Source: Stentor roeselii (Eukaryota; Ciliophora; Heterotrichea; Heterotrichida; Stentoridae). From it: a stretch of 64,000 nt of DNA. A program made the translations under genes and the position numbers. The stretch is taken from positions 96,261 through 160,260 of the forward strand of contig RSEH01000089.1 of assembly GCA_006503475.1 (NCBI GenBank), given 5' to 3'. This document shows, in pieces, positions 10,223 through 20,700 of this stretch. The notes under the pieces were generated by a model that saw only the letters and a program-made list of their open reading frames with translations, had not been told where the DNA came from and ran no database searches. The number at the start of each line of letters is the position of its first letter. The stretch's first letter is position 1.

Positions 10223-10624
10223 TTACTCTATAATTAAATCAGAAATCGGCCAGTCTTCAAAAGACCCGTCGGGCAGGTACCTTCTGATGATAAAAGGAAT
10301 TTTCTTTTCACGAAGTTCCTTTTCAGCGATCAATAAAGGGTCAGTCTCATGCGGTTCCAGCTCAACGAAGACTGGAGCATTTCGACTGATCTGCATGGCG
10401 CGGGTTCCAAGTATTCTTGCTCTTTCGTATTTAGTCATGAAAGGAGTAGAAATCCTTTCAGAGTTCTCAAGACCTTCTCTTCTTCCCTGGTCTTGTAAGT
10501 CGTCATTGTTTTCGTCATGATGACGACCTTCACCATGATTGTTGACGTCTTGGTCGACCTCGAGTTCGTCTTCATCATTTTCAGAGAAGTTCGGGGCACT
10601 GTCCACGTCTCCTTCTGACGACAT
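10223..10624 (-). CDS. RPB6: RNA polymerase I/II/III common subunit RPB6 (ABC23)
   Basis: A 133-residue protein, close to the usual length of about 130. It has the acidic disordered N-terminus (rich in Asp/Glu, residues 1-50) followed by the near-invariant RPB6 core: [20 protein letters not shown], then ETDPLLIA, then [17 protein letters not shown]6 is shared by all three nuclear RNA polymerases and helps anchor the clamp and stabilise assembly. The match is unmistakable by family knowledge. The ATG follows CATAA. Its stop codon is one base from the stop of the convergent cyclase gene. Its start lies only 17 bp after the stop of the upstream same-strand ankyrin-like gene, so its promoter must be very short or overlap that gene. 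Confidence 0.97.
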   Translation of the reverse strand: MSSEGDVDSAPNFSENDEDELEVDQDVNNHGEGRHHDENNDDLQDQGRREGLENSERISTPFMTKYERARILGTRAMQISRNAPVFVELEPHETDPLLIAEKELREKKIPFIIRRYLPDGSFEDWPISDLIIE

Positions 10625-10641
10625 TTATGAGGTCTACTTAA

Positions 10642-11286
10642 CTATAAAAAACTCGCTATGTCCTTCACTAGGTTGTCGTTGAGACCTGAGACCAGCCGTT
10701 GTTTGACCTGCTGAGGCTCGGACTGGTGAGAGTACCATCGGGAAAGCTCAGTTTCGCCTAAGTCGGAAGCCACTTCAGCTGGGTGCTTTCCTTGATGGTT
10801 CACACGGTTTAATACTACTTTGTACTTGAATAGAACGTATTTCGCGAAAAAAAGGTCAAGGGGCTCGAAAAGCTGAATTTCTAAGTCTCGAGCTTTTTTT
10901 ATTAGAAGGTTCTCAGGAGGCTTCAGGTCTTGGTTTTTTGAATGGATTTCATTTATTCGTGAACGCTCTTTTTGCTCCTCGTTTGACCATAGCTGCATGT
11001 TTTCAGCACGGATCTCGAGGTAGTCTGATTGGCTTGGACGACGCGCTTTCAGGCCTTGGGGGATCAGGTGGAAGATTGAGTTTTGGTTCTCGTCGCAGAG
11101 GTGGGGAGACACGTGACAGTATTTTAGAAGAATTAGGCACAGCTTCCATTGACCTGATAGAACTGCTAGGCCTAGTGCGTTTAAGTTTGATTCGTTTCGG
11201 TCATATGCAGCATCTGGATTGGCGTCGTAGTAATTTTTGATTGTTTGGATATCACCTTGTTTGACTAGTTCTAAGAATTCAGACAT
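10642..11286 (-). CDS. Ankyrin-repeat-like protein, 214 aa
   Basis: The N-terminal 75 residues resemble ankyrin repeats: a helix-turn-helix start (FLELVKQGDIQTIKNYY), then NALGLAVLSGQWKLCLILLK, with the small/hydrophobic pattern of repeat helices. A charged linker follows (about 80-125), rich in Glu, Arg, Lys and Gln. A second part near 165-185 contains NHQGKHPAEVASDLGETELS, another ankyrin-like turn. There is no signal peptide or membrane helix, so the protein is probably cytosolic and binds a partner. It lies 17 bp upstream of RPB6 on the same strand. I cannot say whether it is functionally linked to transcription. Family assignment is moderate because the repeats are few and divergent. Confidence 0.6.
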   Translation of the reverse strand: MSEFLELVKQGDIQTIKNYYDANPDAAYDRNESNLNALGLAVLSGQWKLCLILLKYCHVSPHLCDENQNSIFHLIPQGLKARRPSQSDYLEIRAENMQLWSNEEQKERSRINEIHSKNQDLKPPENLLIKKARDLEIQLFEPLDLFFAKYVLFKYKVVLNRVNHQGKHPAEVASDLGETELSRWYSHQSEPQQVKQRLVSGLNDNLVKDIASFL

Positions 11287-12998
11287 ATTTAATTATCAAA
11301 TAATTTAGAGTTTAACTAAGATATGTAAGAAATACTCACTTCTCAAGTATTCCGCGTTATTCATCGCTTTTACAGTATATCTATAAATAAATATTCCATA
11401 ATCAATACCAAAGCTATAAATTTAATTTTATAATAAAATAACAATTGAAATTTTTAAATGAATTGCCATAACTTCAATCATACAAGGTTTTAAACATCAA
11501 GCCACATATAATCAATACAACCAATCCATAAAATTAATAAATTTAAACTATAAAAATTCCAAAAATACCCAAATCTAAGGAAAAAATTAACAATTCAAAT
11601 AAACCAAAAAAAGGGCAAAACAAAAAGCCACATCTGGTTGAAGTTAGCAATCTTTACCCTTTACTTTCAAAATTTCCGTTTTTTTTATTTTTGATGACGT
11701 CGTAGGAGTAATTGTCAAAGGGATATCAGAGCCGATTTTATTAAAACTTGACCAAGTCACAGCGATTTTAATTCCTAGCCAAAGTGATTATATCCTATAG
11801 GAAAAGCGACGAGGTGCATGATTCTTCCAGTATTTTTCTTAAACTCATATAGAAACGTCCAATTTCATGGATTTTCTTGATTACGATTGTGAAATTTCAT
11901 TTATTGTCTTAAACCCATATTAAAAATAAATAATATTTTTAAATCGAGAAAAATATTTCTTGAACGATATGATAAACAAAATTTAAAAATGAAAATGAAT
12001 TCAAATCACCATGTAGAAGAACAGCTATAATATTATATTGTTAATCGATAAAAAATCTCAACCAGTATAAAGTTATTGCATGGCTAGAATCAATACAGAT
12101 CATTACATTAACATATTCAGTGACTCTGTAAATTCTAATATCAAAAATTCACAATTGTTCATGAATATGTCGTAGAACAGAACATTACCATATTCAAGGT
12201 TTTATTGAATTCTATCAAAAGATAAGAATTAGAAATACAGGAAATATATTTGCATTCCCTCATCAGTATTTAACAAACCAATAATTCCACTCTTTAGTCA
12301 TTAGATAATTAAAAAGAGTAGAGACCAGACACATATTTGAATATCAATTTTATACTAATTCAATGAAAAAGAGATATCGCATATTATTCATCAGAAGAAT
12401 TAAAAAAATACTATAAAATTGTATTAACAATAAATACGATTTCTACTCAGATGCAGATCCAATTATAATAAGCAGTATAAAATAGATTCAGAAAAAAAAA
12501 CAACAAATAAAATTAATCAAATGATGCATCAACAATCCAAGACTACAAAATTACAAAAGAAAATCCTTGCTATAAAAAAAATTTAATAAGTAAATTGCTA
12601 ACTAACCCAAATGAACTTCAAGAAGACAAGAGAAAGCTTAGACAAGAAATCATAGAACTTAAAGAAATACAAGAAAAAGATTCACTATAGAAAATAGAGT
12701 AGGTACATGCGCAGTAAATTTTCTAAAAATAAAGATAATACTAAGTGAAATAGGCGGACTGCACTAGTCTATATTTGAAATTTCATTTCACGATTTACTC
12801 TTCAACATTAAAATATTTAAGATTCTCAACCTAATTTGAATAAAAAAAAATATAAGAAACTACTAAGAATTTTAAAATTTTTTGAAAATATGATAACAAA
12901 TAGTTATAGTAATAAAATACAACTACCCATCTAATCCACTTCAAAATCTTCATCAATCCTCAAAAACAACTAAATCCAAAAATCCACAAAATAAAAAA
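11287..12998. other. 1.7-kb gene-free region with coding-like islands
   Basis: No intact gene is visible. Two plus-strand open blocks stand out of the very AT-rich background. One of 50 codons spans 11648-11797 (contains KGISEPILLKLDQVTAIL), is less AT-rich than its surroundings and ends in TAG. One of 57 codons spans 12517-12687 and is Lys/Glu-rich and coiled-coil-like (contains EDKRKLRQEIIELKEIQEK), also ending in TAG. Neither has a convincing start or a 15-nt intron linking it to further coding sequence. They could be relics of decayed genes or chance openings. The promoter of the following plus-strand gene presumably lies at the right edge. Confidence 0.4.
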
Positions 12999-15815
12999 AT
13001 GACAGACCGTCAACCAGGAAAATACAAGCCAGACCTTCACTCAAAGCCATGGTTTTTCAGCGGAAAGGTCCCAGAGATAAAATACAGTTACACAGTATCA
13101 GGACTAACACCCTCCTCCTACCCAATCCGTCCTCGTTCAATAATCCCAGGAGCGAAGCTTCCAATGCATTCAGGTTCAATGGCCTTTCCAAACATAGACG
13201 AGTCAAAATCTCCTAAAAACCTGCGAAACTTCAAAGAATACGCTTTTATCAAAGAAAACGAAATCCTAGTGACAATCGAGCACTGTGACAACTGTGAAGA
13301 CCACATGAGCACAACACGTCACGACCCTGAAAAGTACTTCAACCTTGCTCAGTCCATCAAGTCAGCAGTTCTTTCCAAGTACTCAATGGTCAAGATCCTT
13401 ACAAAGCCTCTTTCTAAACTAGACCCAGAAGTAAACAAAAAGCGTTTAGGAGCCTTCGAAGTCCAATTAGCTTCCAGATCTAAAGGAATCCTCACAGTTC
13501 AACCAATTCATTCAAAACTCGAAACCCGAAAATGGCCTGAAATTTCTGAAGTCCTTCAAAAAATCGCGAAATTTCTTCCTAACTGCCAGGTACTTGTCAC
13601 TCTTTTCGATGAAACAAATCAGTCTCTTCCTCTTAGAGGAGTGAAAGTAATGCTTAGACCACGTCCTTTGGACCTTCCTGCTTTTCAGTCAAATGGCTTC
13701 CGACCGAAAAGCGCAGCAACTGCCAGGTCTTGCAAGTCTATTCGAGCCATGTCCAGTCGGAGACTTTCGCGAAAAGACCTGGCAAAGCCGAGGACTTCTG
13801 TTGTTTTTGAACGTGTAAGTGACAGGGATGGAGTCTGCTTGTTTGATGGACTTACTCTTGATGTTTATGAAGTTGAAGTTGAGGAGAGTAAAGATTATCA
13901 CTCAGCAAGTAAAGTTGTTGACACTTTGCAAGAAAGGGATAAAAGTGAGTTCAAGGTTTTTATTGGACTGAGACCTCAAAATAACTGCGATTTTTCTGTT
14001 GTGCTTAGAGATGCACTTATCAGGTCAGAAGTTTCGCAGGCGAAAGTTGTGTTACAGAAGAATGGGACTGAACATTACTTGAGAGAAACAAGGAAAGGCG
14101 TTTATGAAGTTTCTTTACCGAAGGACTTCTACGAGCTCACTGTGATCGCTAACAAGTACAAAGAAATCACTAAAAACATCTCAGCTAATCAAGCAGAAGT
14201 CCTCATCACAGAAACCTTAGAACTAAAAAAAACCCGCGCGGTCTCTGTGAAAGTCTTTGATTTACTCGAAGGGTTTCCCTTATCCGGTGTGATTTTAGAG
14301 GTTCTGATCAACCAGCAGTCCTTTTCCGGTTTAACCAGAAATGGGGTGTTTAGTTTCAACTTAGAAGAAACTGGTCTTCTGACAGTAAAAGCGCAGGTGA
14401 AAGGTTATGCGAAAATGAAGGTGTTAATGCAGATGAATACAGAGCAGAACTCAGTGACTCTCGCGATGCTTGCCTTATCGACGGCCAATCCTGTGGTCGT
14501 CATTTCCTGGCCTCGCTGCCCTGAGGACTTGGAAGTCGTCGGCACGACTGACTCAGGCCAGGTGACTTCCAAAAGCCCGAAGCTGAGCGGGCATCAGCTG
14601 ATTGACAAGGGAAAGACTCACGGGTACTCAGCAGTCATCATTCATCCTTCTTCTGACTTGAGAATTTCAGTGCAAAGCCAAAGTCTTTCATATATCAACG
14701 GCTTTTTACTGTCAGGAGCATCGGTGCAGTATTATTCGGGAAGAAGTCTGAAAAGTACATTTATACCTACTTTTGGACAAGGCTTTTCCTGGGATATTGG
14801 ATTTTTCAGCTGTAAGTATCAGGATTTTATTGAAAGTAACTTGATTAGCAATTATCAGCTTGGATTGAATGACTTTATTAGTGACTTCAGAGCTGTTATT
14901 CTTTACTTGTCTATGGTTGATACGGTTTCAGATGCTTTTTCATTCGCGCATGGAAGTACCAAAACTTTACCCTCGGGAAAAGAAACTTTTGTGACGGTTG
15001 AGGGTTTTAAGAAGAATATTAAAAATGCGGTTTCTGAGGAGTTTGTTTCTTGGTTCGTTCAAAGTCTTGCCTCGCAGGAGGGAATCGCCTTGAAACCCTT
15101 GGAGATGAGGTTTAAGAGGTACTTGAGGATTGGACTTAACCCTGTTAGGGACTTTGAAGAATTTTGTCATCGGCTTGATTTGCAGGAAGGGGACTTTGAG
15201 AGATTTCAGGATTTTATTAAGGAAGGGTTTTACTCGACTTTACCTAATGGGTGGGAAGTTGCTTGGGATATGCAAGGGGAAATTGTTTACTTGGATCCGA
15301 TGGGAATGATACATTATGAGTTTCCAAGTGTTGTGATCTGTAAGAAGAAAATTTGGGAGGTAAAAAAGAACGAAATAAAAAGAAAAAACCTAGAAACAGT
15401 TCAAGCAATAAAACCAAAACACCCCGTTGAAAAAATCGAATCACCAAAATCAGAATCCGACTCATCAGCCGATCGCGAAGCTGAAGAATCCCATCAAATT
15501 CAAGAAAAATTCCAAGAATTTCAACAAATTTACGACTATTCACTCCGTTATCTAGAGCAGCTTCCAAAGTTATCACGATATGACCAAGAAAATCACATCG
15601 AACTTTACCGTCAGATTGAGCTGAAGCATCATGAGACGTTAAAAATGTTAAAATCAGAGACTTTCAAACGTTTTTCACAAGAACTTGAAATCTGGGCGAA
15701 TAACTTCGGTCAAATCAGCGCTTCTTTGAAGTCTTTTAACGATAAAATGACAAATAGAGGCTCTTCATCTAGTTCGAGTTCATCGAGTTCAAGTTCGAAA
15801 TCTTCCAAAAGCTAA
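12999..15815 (+). CDS. Multidomain protein with Ig-like repeats and a WW domain, 938 aa
   Basis: I do not recognise a single named family. Residues about 90-190 form a small alpha/beta domain with a CxxC motif (EHCDNCEDH) resembling thioredoxin-like or SelW-type folds. Residues about 195-490 look like two or three beta-sandwich repeats of the carboxypeptidase-regulatory type (SLPLRGVKVML, GVYEVSLPKDFYELTV, FPLSGVILEVL). A globular region follows. Near 747-775 there is a WW domain, LPNGWEVAWDMQGEIVYLDP then HYEFP, in which the second Trp is Tyr. The C-terminus is charged and coiled-coil-like and ends in a run of about 12 serines (near 15759-15800). A WW domain with coiled coil recalls centriolar or ciliary proteins such as CEP164, but that is only a suggestion. 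It starts after a 1.7-kb spacer. Confidence 0.6.
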   Translation: MTDRQPGKYKPDLHSKPWFFSGKVPEIKYSYTVSGLTPSSYPIRPRSIIPGAKLPMHSGSMAFPNIDESKSPKNLRNFKEYAFIKENEILVTIEHCDNCEDHMSTTRHDPEKYFNLAQSIKSAVLSKYSMVKILTKPLSKLDPEVNKKRLGAFEVQLASRSKGILTVQPIHSKLETRKWPEISEVLQKIAKFLPNCQVLVTLFDETNQSLPLRGVKVMLRPRPLDLPAFQSNGFRPKSAATARSCKSIRAMSSRRLSRKDLAKPRTSVVFERVSDRDGVCLFDGLTLDVYEVEVEESKDYHSASKVVDTLQERDKSEFKVFIGLRPQNNCDFSVVLRDALIRSEVSQAKVVLQKNGTEHYLRETRKGVYEVSLPKDFYELTVIANKYKEITKNISANQAEVLITETLELKKTRAVSVKVFDLLEGFPLSGVILEVLINQQSFSGLTRNGVFSFNLEETGLLTVKAQVKGYAKMKVLMQMNTEQNSVTLAMLALSTANPVVVISWPRCPEDLEVVGTTDSGQVTSKSPKLSGHQLIDKGKTHGYSAVIIHPSSDLRISVQSQSLSYINGFLLSGASVQYYSGRSLKSTFIPTFGQGFSWDIGFFSCKYQDFIESNLISNYQLGLNDFISDFRAVILYLSMVDTVSDAFSFAHGSTKTLPSGKETFVTVEGFKKNIKNAVSEEFVSWFVQSLASQEGIALKPLEMRFKRYLRIGLNPVRDFEEFCHRLDLQEGDFERFQDFIKEGFYSTLPNGWEVAWDMQGEIVYLDPMGMIHYEFPSVVICKKKIWEVKKNEIKRKNLETVQAIKPKHPVEKIESPKSESDSSADREAEESHQIQEKFQEFQQIYDYSLRYLEQLPKLSRYDQENHIELYRQIELKHHETLKMLKSETFKRFSQELEIWANNFGQISASLKSFNDKMTNRGSSSSSSSSSSSSKSSKS

Positions 15816-15858
15816 TAAAATAGATTCAATAATTCTAAGTTTATATCATAAACCATTT

Positions 15859-16485
15859 ATGCAAAAACATATTGAAGAGAAGTTGTGGTGTCTTAAACGG
15901 AAGTACTGGGCTTTCCTTATTTTCGCTGGGCAATGCGTTATTCTTATCTTGATGCTTGGAAGCTATGGAACTGCTGCTTGGGTTAAACAAGGATCTGGGT
16001 CTTCTGAATGGACTGGCGGGTTATTAAGGCTCACCGATGGAGGTGAAGAGTACGAGGAGGTCGAGTATATAGATTTGAAAGAGGGTTGTAAAAATTCACC
16101 CTTTAAATGTGAAGTTTTTGAACAGTTACGAGGAGCAGGAGCTGCTTTTTGCTTTTTTGATGTGATTGCTTACGTTTTCACTATCATATGGATGATACAT
16201 GTCACTTTTGCAATCCTTCAGCAGCAGTTCCTGGAAAAAATTCCTCCTCTTGTTTGGCCTGGCATTGGATTAGGTTGTCATATTTTAGCTGAAATTATTT
16301 GGTCTGGTGCTACTAAAGCGAGTTTTAATGGAAGTTGTGATAAACTTGACAGTGAAGATCTCTGTGCTTTGACTGGACCTGCTTTGGTACTAGCTGTTAC
16401 TTGCATTTATGTTTTAGTTTTTGCTGCTTATTTTGTTTTTCATGTAAAGGGCAAAATTGAAGAAGCTCCTAGTGAGGACAATTGA
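15859..16485 (+). CDS. Claudin/PMP22-like four-helix membrane protein, 208 aa
   Basis: Four transmembrane helices are visible at about 18-40, 92-118, 130-150 and 168-192. The first extracellular loop carries the claudin/PMP22 signature pattern W-x-GLL-x-C-x-C (EWTGGLL, then GCKNSPFKC). Another loop has paired cysteines (GSCDKL and DLC). The C-terminus is a short acidic cytosolic tail. The length (208 aa) is typical for the tetraspan claudin/PMP22/EMP superfamily. In ciliates such proteins are probably plasma-membrane or alveolar-sac components. Claudin-type junctional function is not implied. The gene follows the previous plus-strand stop by 43 bp and faces a convergent gene 139 bp away. Confidence 0.65.
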   Translation: MQKHIEEKLWCLKRKYWAFLIFAGQCVILILMLGSYGTAAWVKQGSGSSEWTGGLLRLTDGGEEYEEVEYIDLKEGCKNSPFKCEVFEQLRGAGAAFCFFDVIAYVFTIIWMIHVTFAILQQQFLEKIPPLVWPGIGLGCHILAEIIWSGATKASFNGSCDKLDSEDLCALTGPALVLAVTCIYVLVFAAYFVFHVKGKIEEAPSEDN

Positions 16486-16624
16486 AGATGTTAGATTGGA
16501 GATTTAGGATTAAGAGGATTAAAGATTTTCTTGGGAATTTTAGTGAGGATTTAATAGAAAATGAATCATTCTTCGTAATATATAAATATACAAAAAAACT
16601 TTGATTAAGGAAATAACCAATAAA

Positions 16625-17539
16625 TTAGTATAATGGGTACTCGTAGTCGTTGATGAACGTCAGCCAGTTCGGTAACGAAATAATTCTCGCGTCAACAAAT
16701 AAATAATTCACTTCAGTGTTATAAGCTCCGAATGCGTAGACAATGAAGTACAACGTGTTGTTGTTAGGTGGCTTGTAATAACCAACTACATTAGCAGGTT
16801 GGTAGAAAAGTCTTGGACCACTGAGCTTATAAAACCCGTCTCTGTACCCTGCCCAAGTGCTTGACATTGCATAGTCATGAGGAAGTCCAACAATAGCAAC
16901 TCCTCTATTAGCCCCATAAAGGTAATACGTTCTAAAGCTCCAATCCAAAGAAGTTTGAAGGTTATCATATCCAGTAAACTTGTAAACATCTCTTCCTTCA
17001 ACAGCTCCAACCGGGTTAAACGAATCCAAATAACTCTTTGAGCACCAATTCGTAATTTGGGTTTCATCAGTGGGAATCATATTCACAGTATAAATCTTTT
17101 GCTGGTATTGTATCGCAGGATCCACAAACAAATAAGGAAGATGATTAGCATAGTCCCAAGTCAAGTCCGTTAATTGCGGAGCCTGGCAAGTTATATCAGA
17201 AACTTCTAAAACTGACTTAATAACAGAAACAACTGAAAGTTTCTGAAAAATAGTCTGAGGCACGATGCTGTTATAAAACCAAGAAATCCAAATCTTAAAG
17301 TTAAAAGCATGAGCATGACTTTGAGCCCATGCAAAACTAAGGTTCCCTCTAGTATAAGCAGGCCAAGTCGGGGTATATCTTTCGATCATCCTATAGTTGA
17401 TGTTGGATTCTTTGAAATTTGGATGCTGAAAAATCAATCCGCAGTTTTGGCGACCGACACACATTGTTGAGTAATTTGAGAAAGGATATAAAGCAAATAC
17501 TTGAGTTGAAACAAGCAAGACAGTGAAAAGTCTGAACAT
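16625..17539 (-). CDS. Secreted protein of unknown function, 304 aa
   Basis: The N-terminus is a clear signal peptide (MFRLFTVLLVSTQVFA, cleavage likely before LYPF). The mature part is aromatic-rich, especially Tyr, Phe and Trp, and contains a few cysteines that could pair (CVGRQNC, DITCQ, NWCSK). There is no C-terminal membrane helix, so it is probably secreted or stored in a vacuole or extrusome. The pattern recalls secreted hydrolase-like folds, but I see no catalytic motif I would defend. The start is supported by TTTATAAA directly before the ATG. It lies downstream of the ABCA transporter on the same strand with a 187-bp gap. Confidence 0.6.
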   Translation of the reverse strand: MFRLFTVLLVSTQVFALYPFSNYSTMCVGRQNCGLIFQHPNFKESNINYRMIERYTPTWPAYTRGNLSFAWAQSHAHAFNFKIWISWFYNSIVPQTIFQKLSVVSVIKSVLEVSDITCQAPQLTDLTWDYANHLPYLFVDPAIQYQQKIYTVNMIPTDETQITNWCSKSYLDSFNPVGAVEGRDVYKFTGYDNLQTSLDWSFRTYYLYGANRGVAIVGLPHDYAMSSTWAGYRDGFYKLSGPRLFYQPANVVGYYKPPNNNTLYFIVYAFGAYNTEVNYLFVDARIISLPNWLTFINDYEYPLY

Positions 17540-17726
17540 TTTATAAACATCAACTGAAGATTTGCCTTTTATACTAAAGATTCGTATCCGGCGGTAGGTC
17601 GATCTGAGTACATCTTGAAAAGTATCTTTTTAGGATATTAAAGATATAAAATGGTTCTGTTTTTAAAAATGGAAATACTTTAAAATATCAAAATTTTCTC
17701 ATTCTATAATATTTTAACTACTCTAA

Positions 17727-20700
17727 CTACTTCCTATTTTTCATCTCGATGCCGTCCTCTCTTTTTCCTTCCCCTTCAGAAGCAAACATGTTGAAAATCT
17801 GTTCTAATGTCGTCTGACTCAAGCTATATTCAAAGATCCTTAATTCATCCTTCACATTTTCAATCTTTCCAAAGATCATTCCGATGCTCCAAGCCTTGTT
17901 TCCACTATTCTCAATTTTAAACTTGTAATAACTTCCATAATGCTCAATCAATCTAACATACCCAAATTCCGATTTAAGCCACTCATTGATATTCGTTCCA
18001 ATATTCTCAAGAACCACCCACTCAGCAAGACTTAAAACATCAACCTTTTGATTTTCTTTGATTTCTTCCCACAAATAAGCACCAGAAGAGTGTTGACTAA
18101 CCAAATCAATTAAATCTTCACTTCCCGACGCTCTTAAAGCTGCAGCAACAGAATTTTCACTAACAAATCCATCTTTAGTGAAAGATGCCATAGTTTGTGA
18201 GGTTCTCTTCACTTCTTCAGCTGTGGGGTACACAACTTTAAGAAGAAACTCATAACCTGAGCTGTATTTATTCTTAATATGAGTGGCAGTGCCGTAGCAT
18301 CTGAACCTTCCACCGACCATAATCGCGATCGTATTGCAAAGAGACTCCGCTTCATCCATTGAGTGAGTAGTTAAAATAATGCTGCATTTTTGTCTTTTTA
18401 TCTTATTCACCACTTCCCACATATTTTTCCTGGACCCTGGGTCCATCCCAGCGCTGGGTTCATCTAAAAACACAACAGGCGGGTTGCCGATTGTCGCAAT
18501 GGCGACTGAGAGTTTTCGTTTATTCCCTCCACTTAAATTACGAGATTGGACTTTCAGGTACTTCGTGAGTCCCATGTCTCGAATTTGCTTCTGCACGAAT
18601 TTTGGAATAAGTTTGTCAGGGATTCCTTTGATTTTCGCATAAAGCTTTAAGTGCTCAGGAGGTGTTAAAACTTCACTAAGAGCGTCGAATTGAGGACAAT
18701 ACCCGATGTTGTACCTTGCGAGAGGCAGTTGTTTTACTATGTCAAACCCGCTGATGTAGGCTTCTCCGACAGTAGGGCCGTATTCTCCAGTTAAAATTCT
18801 AAAAGTAGTGGTTTTTCCGGCACCATTAACACCCAGTAGGGCAAAGGCTTGTTGTTTTGGGACTGAAAAACTGACTTCTTGAATTGCGACTTTTGCCTTG
18901 CCTTTATTGAATAAGTTTCCGTAGATTTTTCTTAGGCCTTGAACCTTGACTGCGACTTCAGAAGGGTCAATTGTTTTTACTTCTTGTTTTACTCGCTCGA
19001 CGTCCTCGTCGACTGGGTAGGGACTTGGACCTGGGTCTTGGGTTGCGAGAAGGTTTCGGAAAAATGTCACGTTTGAGAGCCATTCTATTAGGAAGATTGC
19101 AGCTGTGTCGAATACAACGTGTAATACTAAGAAACAGATGTCGGCTCCTGTGATGTCCCAGTCGAATGCCTCGGGTTGGTCTGGAAGTCCATTTGCTAGT
19201 TGATAAGCGTCGCGATTTCCAACAGTCATAAGTCCATGAGAGAGACAAAAGAGAGGCGAGAGTATCCTCAAAGGATAAACAATGATTTTCGCAATATCAC
19301 GAGTAAGATCAGAAACAATAATAAGCACCCAAATCGACAAAGATCCAATAACTCCAAGTATAAGATTCGAAAGGTAAACAAAGAACTGCGCAGCTGAATA
19401 CGACTTGAACATGAAGCTAACAGAGTAAGTATGCGGGCAGATGGCCAGTCCAAACAACAAAAACAACACCCAAATCGACCCAAACACCTCAGAAGGCTCA
19501 GAAAGCGACTTGACATCAAAAGCGTTGATCAGCAGAGGAGTAGTGATTCCTGGAATCAAGAACTTCACAAAGTCCCACGCATATGACGACAACCAATACG
19601 CTGGAATCGAGACTCCACTGACCAGATGTTGATGTTTCACGTTAGTTTCCCTTTCTTTCACTATAAACGTCACTAAACCTGTCGGAATAAAAGCCATTCC
19701 TATCGCAAATATCAAAGCAACATTGAAACTTCCTGCATTTTGTGCTAAATTTTCTTGTTTTTTCGTCAAAGGAAGAGGATAGTTGTAAATTTTCACATCA
19801 AAAAAAGGTGAAGTTGAACGAAGACTGTTGATATAAGCGCGGCCTATTTCATTTGCATATGTTGGAAGACTTGCATAAGCTGAAGTGTTTCCCCAGATGT
19901 AAACAGCTGAAACTTCAGAACTTTTATTGTTGACAGAAGTATCGACTGAGTAGTAAGAGCCGAGTCTCTGAGGTGAGACTTTTCGAGATTTATATAAATA
20001 GTAGTCGAATTCTGAAACTGACATCGGATCTTTTGGACTTTCGATTTTAACATCGCTGAATAAGGACCTGTGAGTCTTCATGTATTCAAAAGGCTGTCGA
20101 AGTTCTGGTCGAGACTTTTCAGCGTAGAAGGCAACGTGTTGCCCTTTGTCATAATGAGAATAACTTAGCAGTCTTCGAGTTTGGTCTTTGTAAACACTGA
20201 ACTGAGTCAGCAACACCAAGCCACAAACAATAAAAACAATTGGTAAAAAAATCTCTAACATGATTCCTTTCACATCTCGCATTGAGTAGATCATTCTTTT
20301 TTCAGTCAAAGCTAGAAAATGTGACCAAAATAAACTTCCCTTGACCCTGTCCTGTGCGATGTTGAACTCATCACTGTCAAGTGACTCTGAGTCAAACTTG
20401 TTAAGCAACCTGGTCTTATTCCCTTCAATTTTTTCCTCTTCTTCAAAATGGCTGATTTTTTCCATTTCTCTCGGCTCATGATGACCCTCATCTCCTCTCG
20501 AAACACGAATAAAAACTTCTTCCAAAGTAGTGACCGAGACTCCATAAGTTTCAATTCCCAGAGCTTCAATATTTAAATCAAGTTGCTCAAAAAACTCACG
20601 AAACCTAAAAGTACATTCAAGTGGAATTTCAAATATTATCTCCGCCGAGGCTTTATTAAAAACTCGAGCCTCTGGAATAAGCCTTGAAACAAGTGACTCG

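Noticed and set aside
12517-12687. 57-codon Lys/Glu-rich frame as a real small gene
   Set aside because: No ATG start near its beginning, no start box, and AT-rich DNA with many A runs readily gives such Lys/Glu frames.
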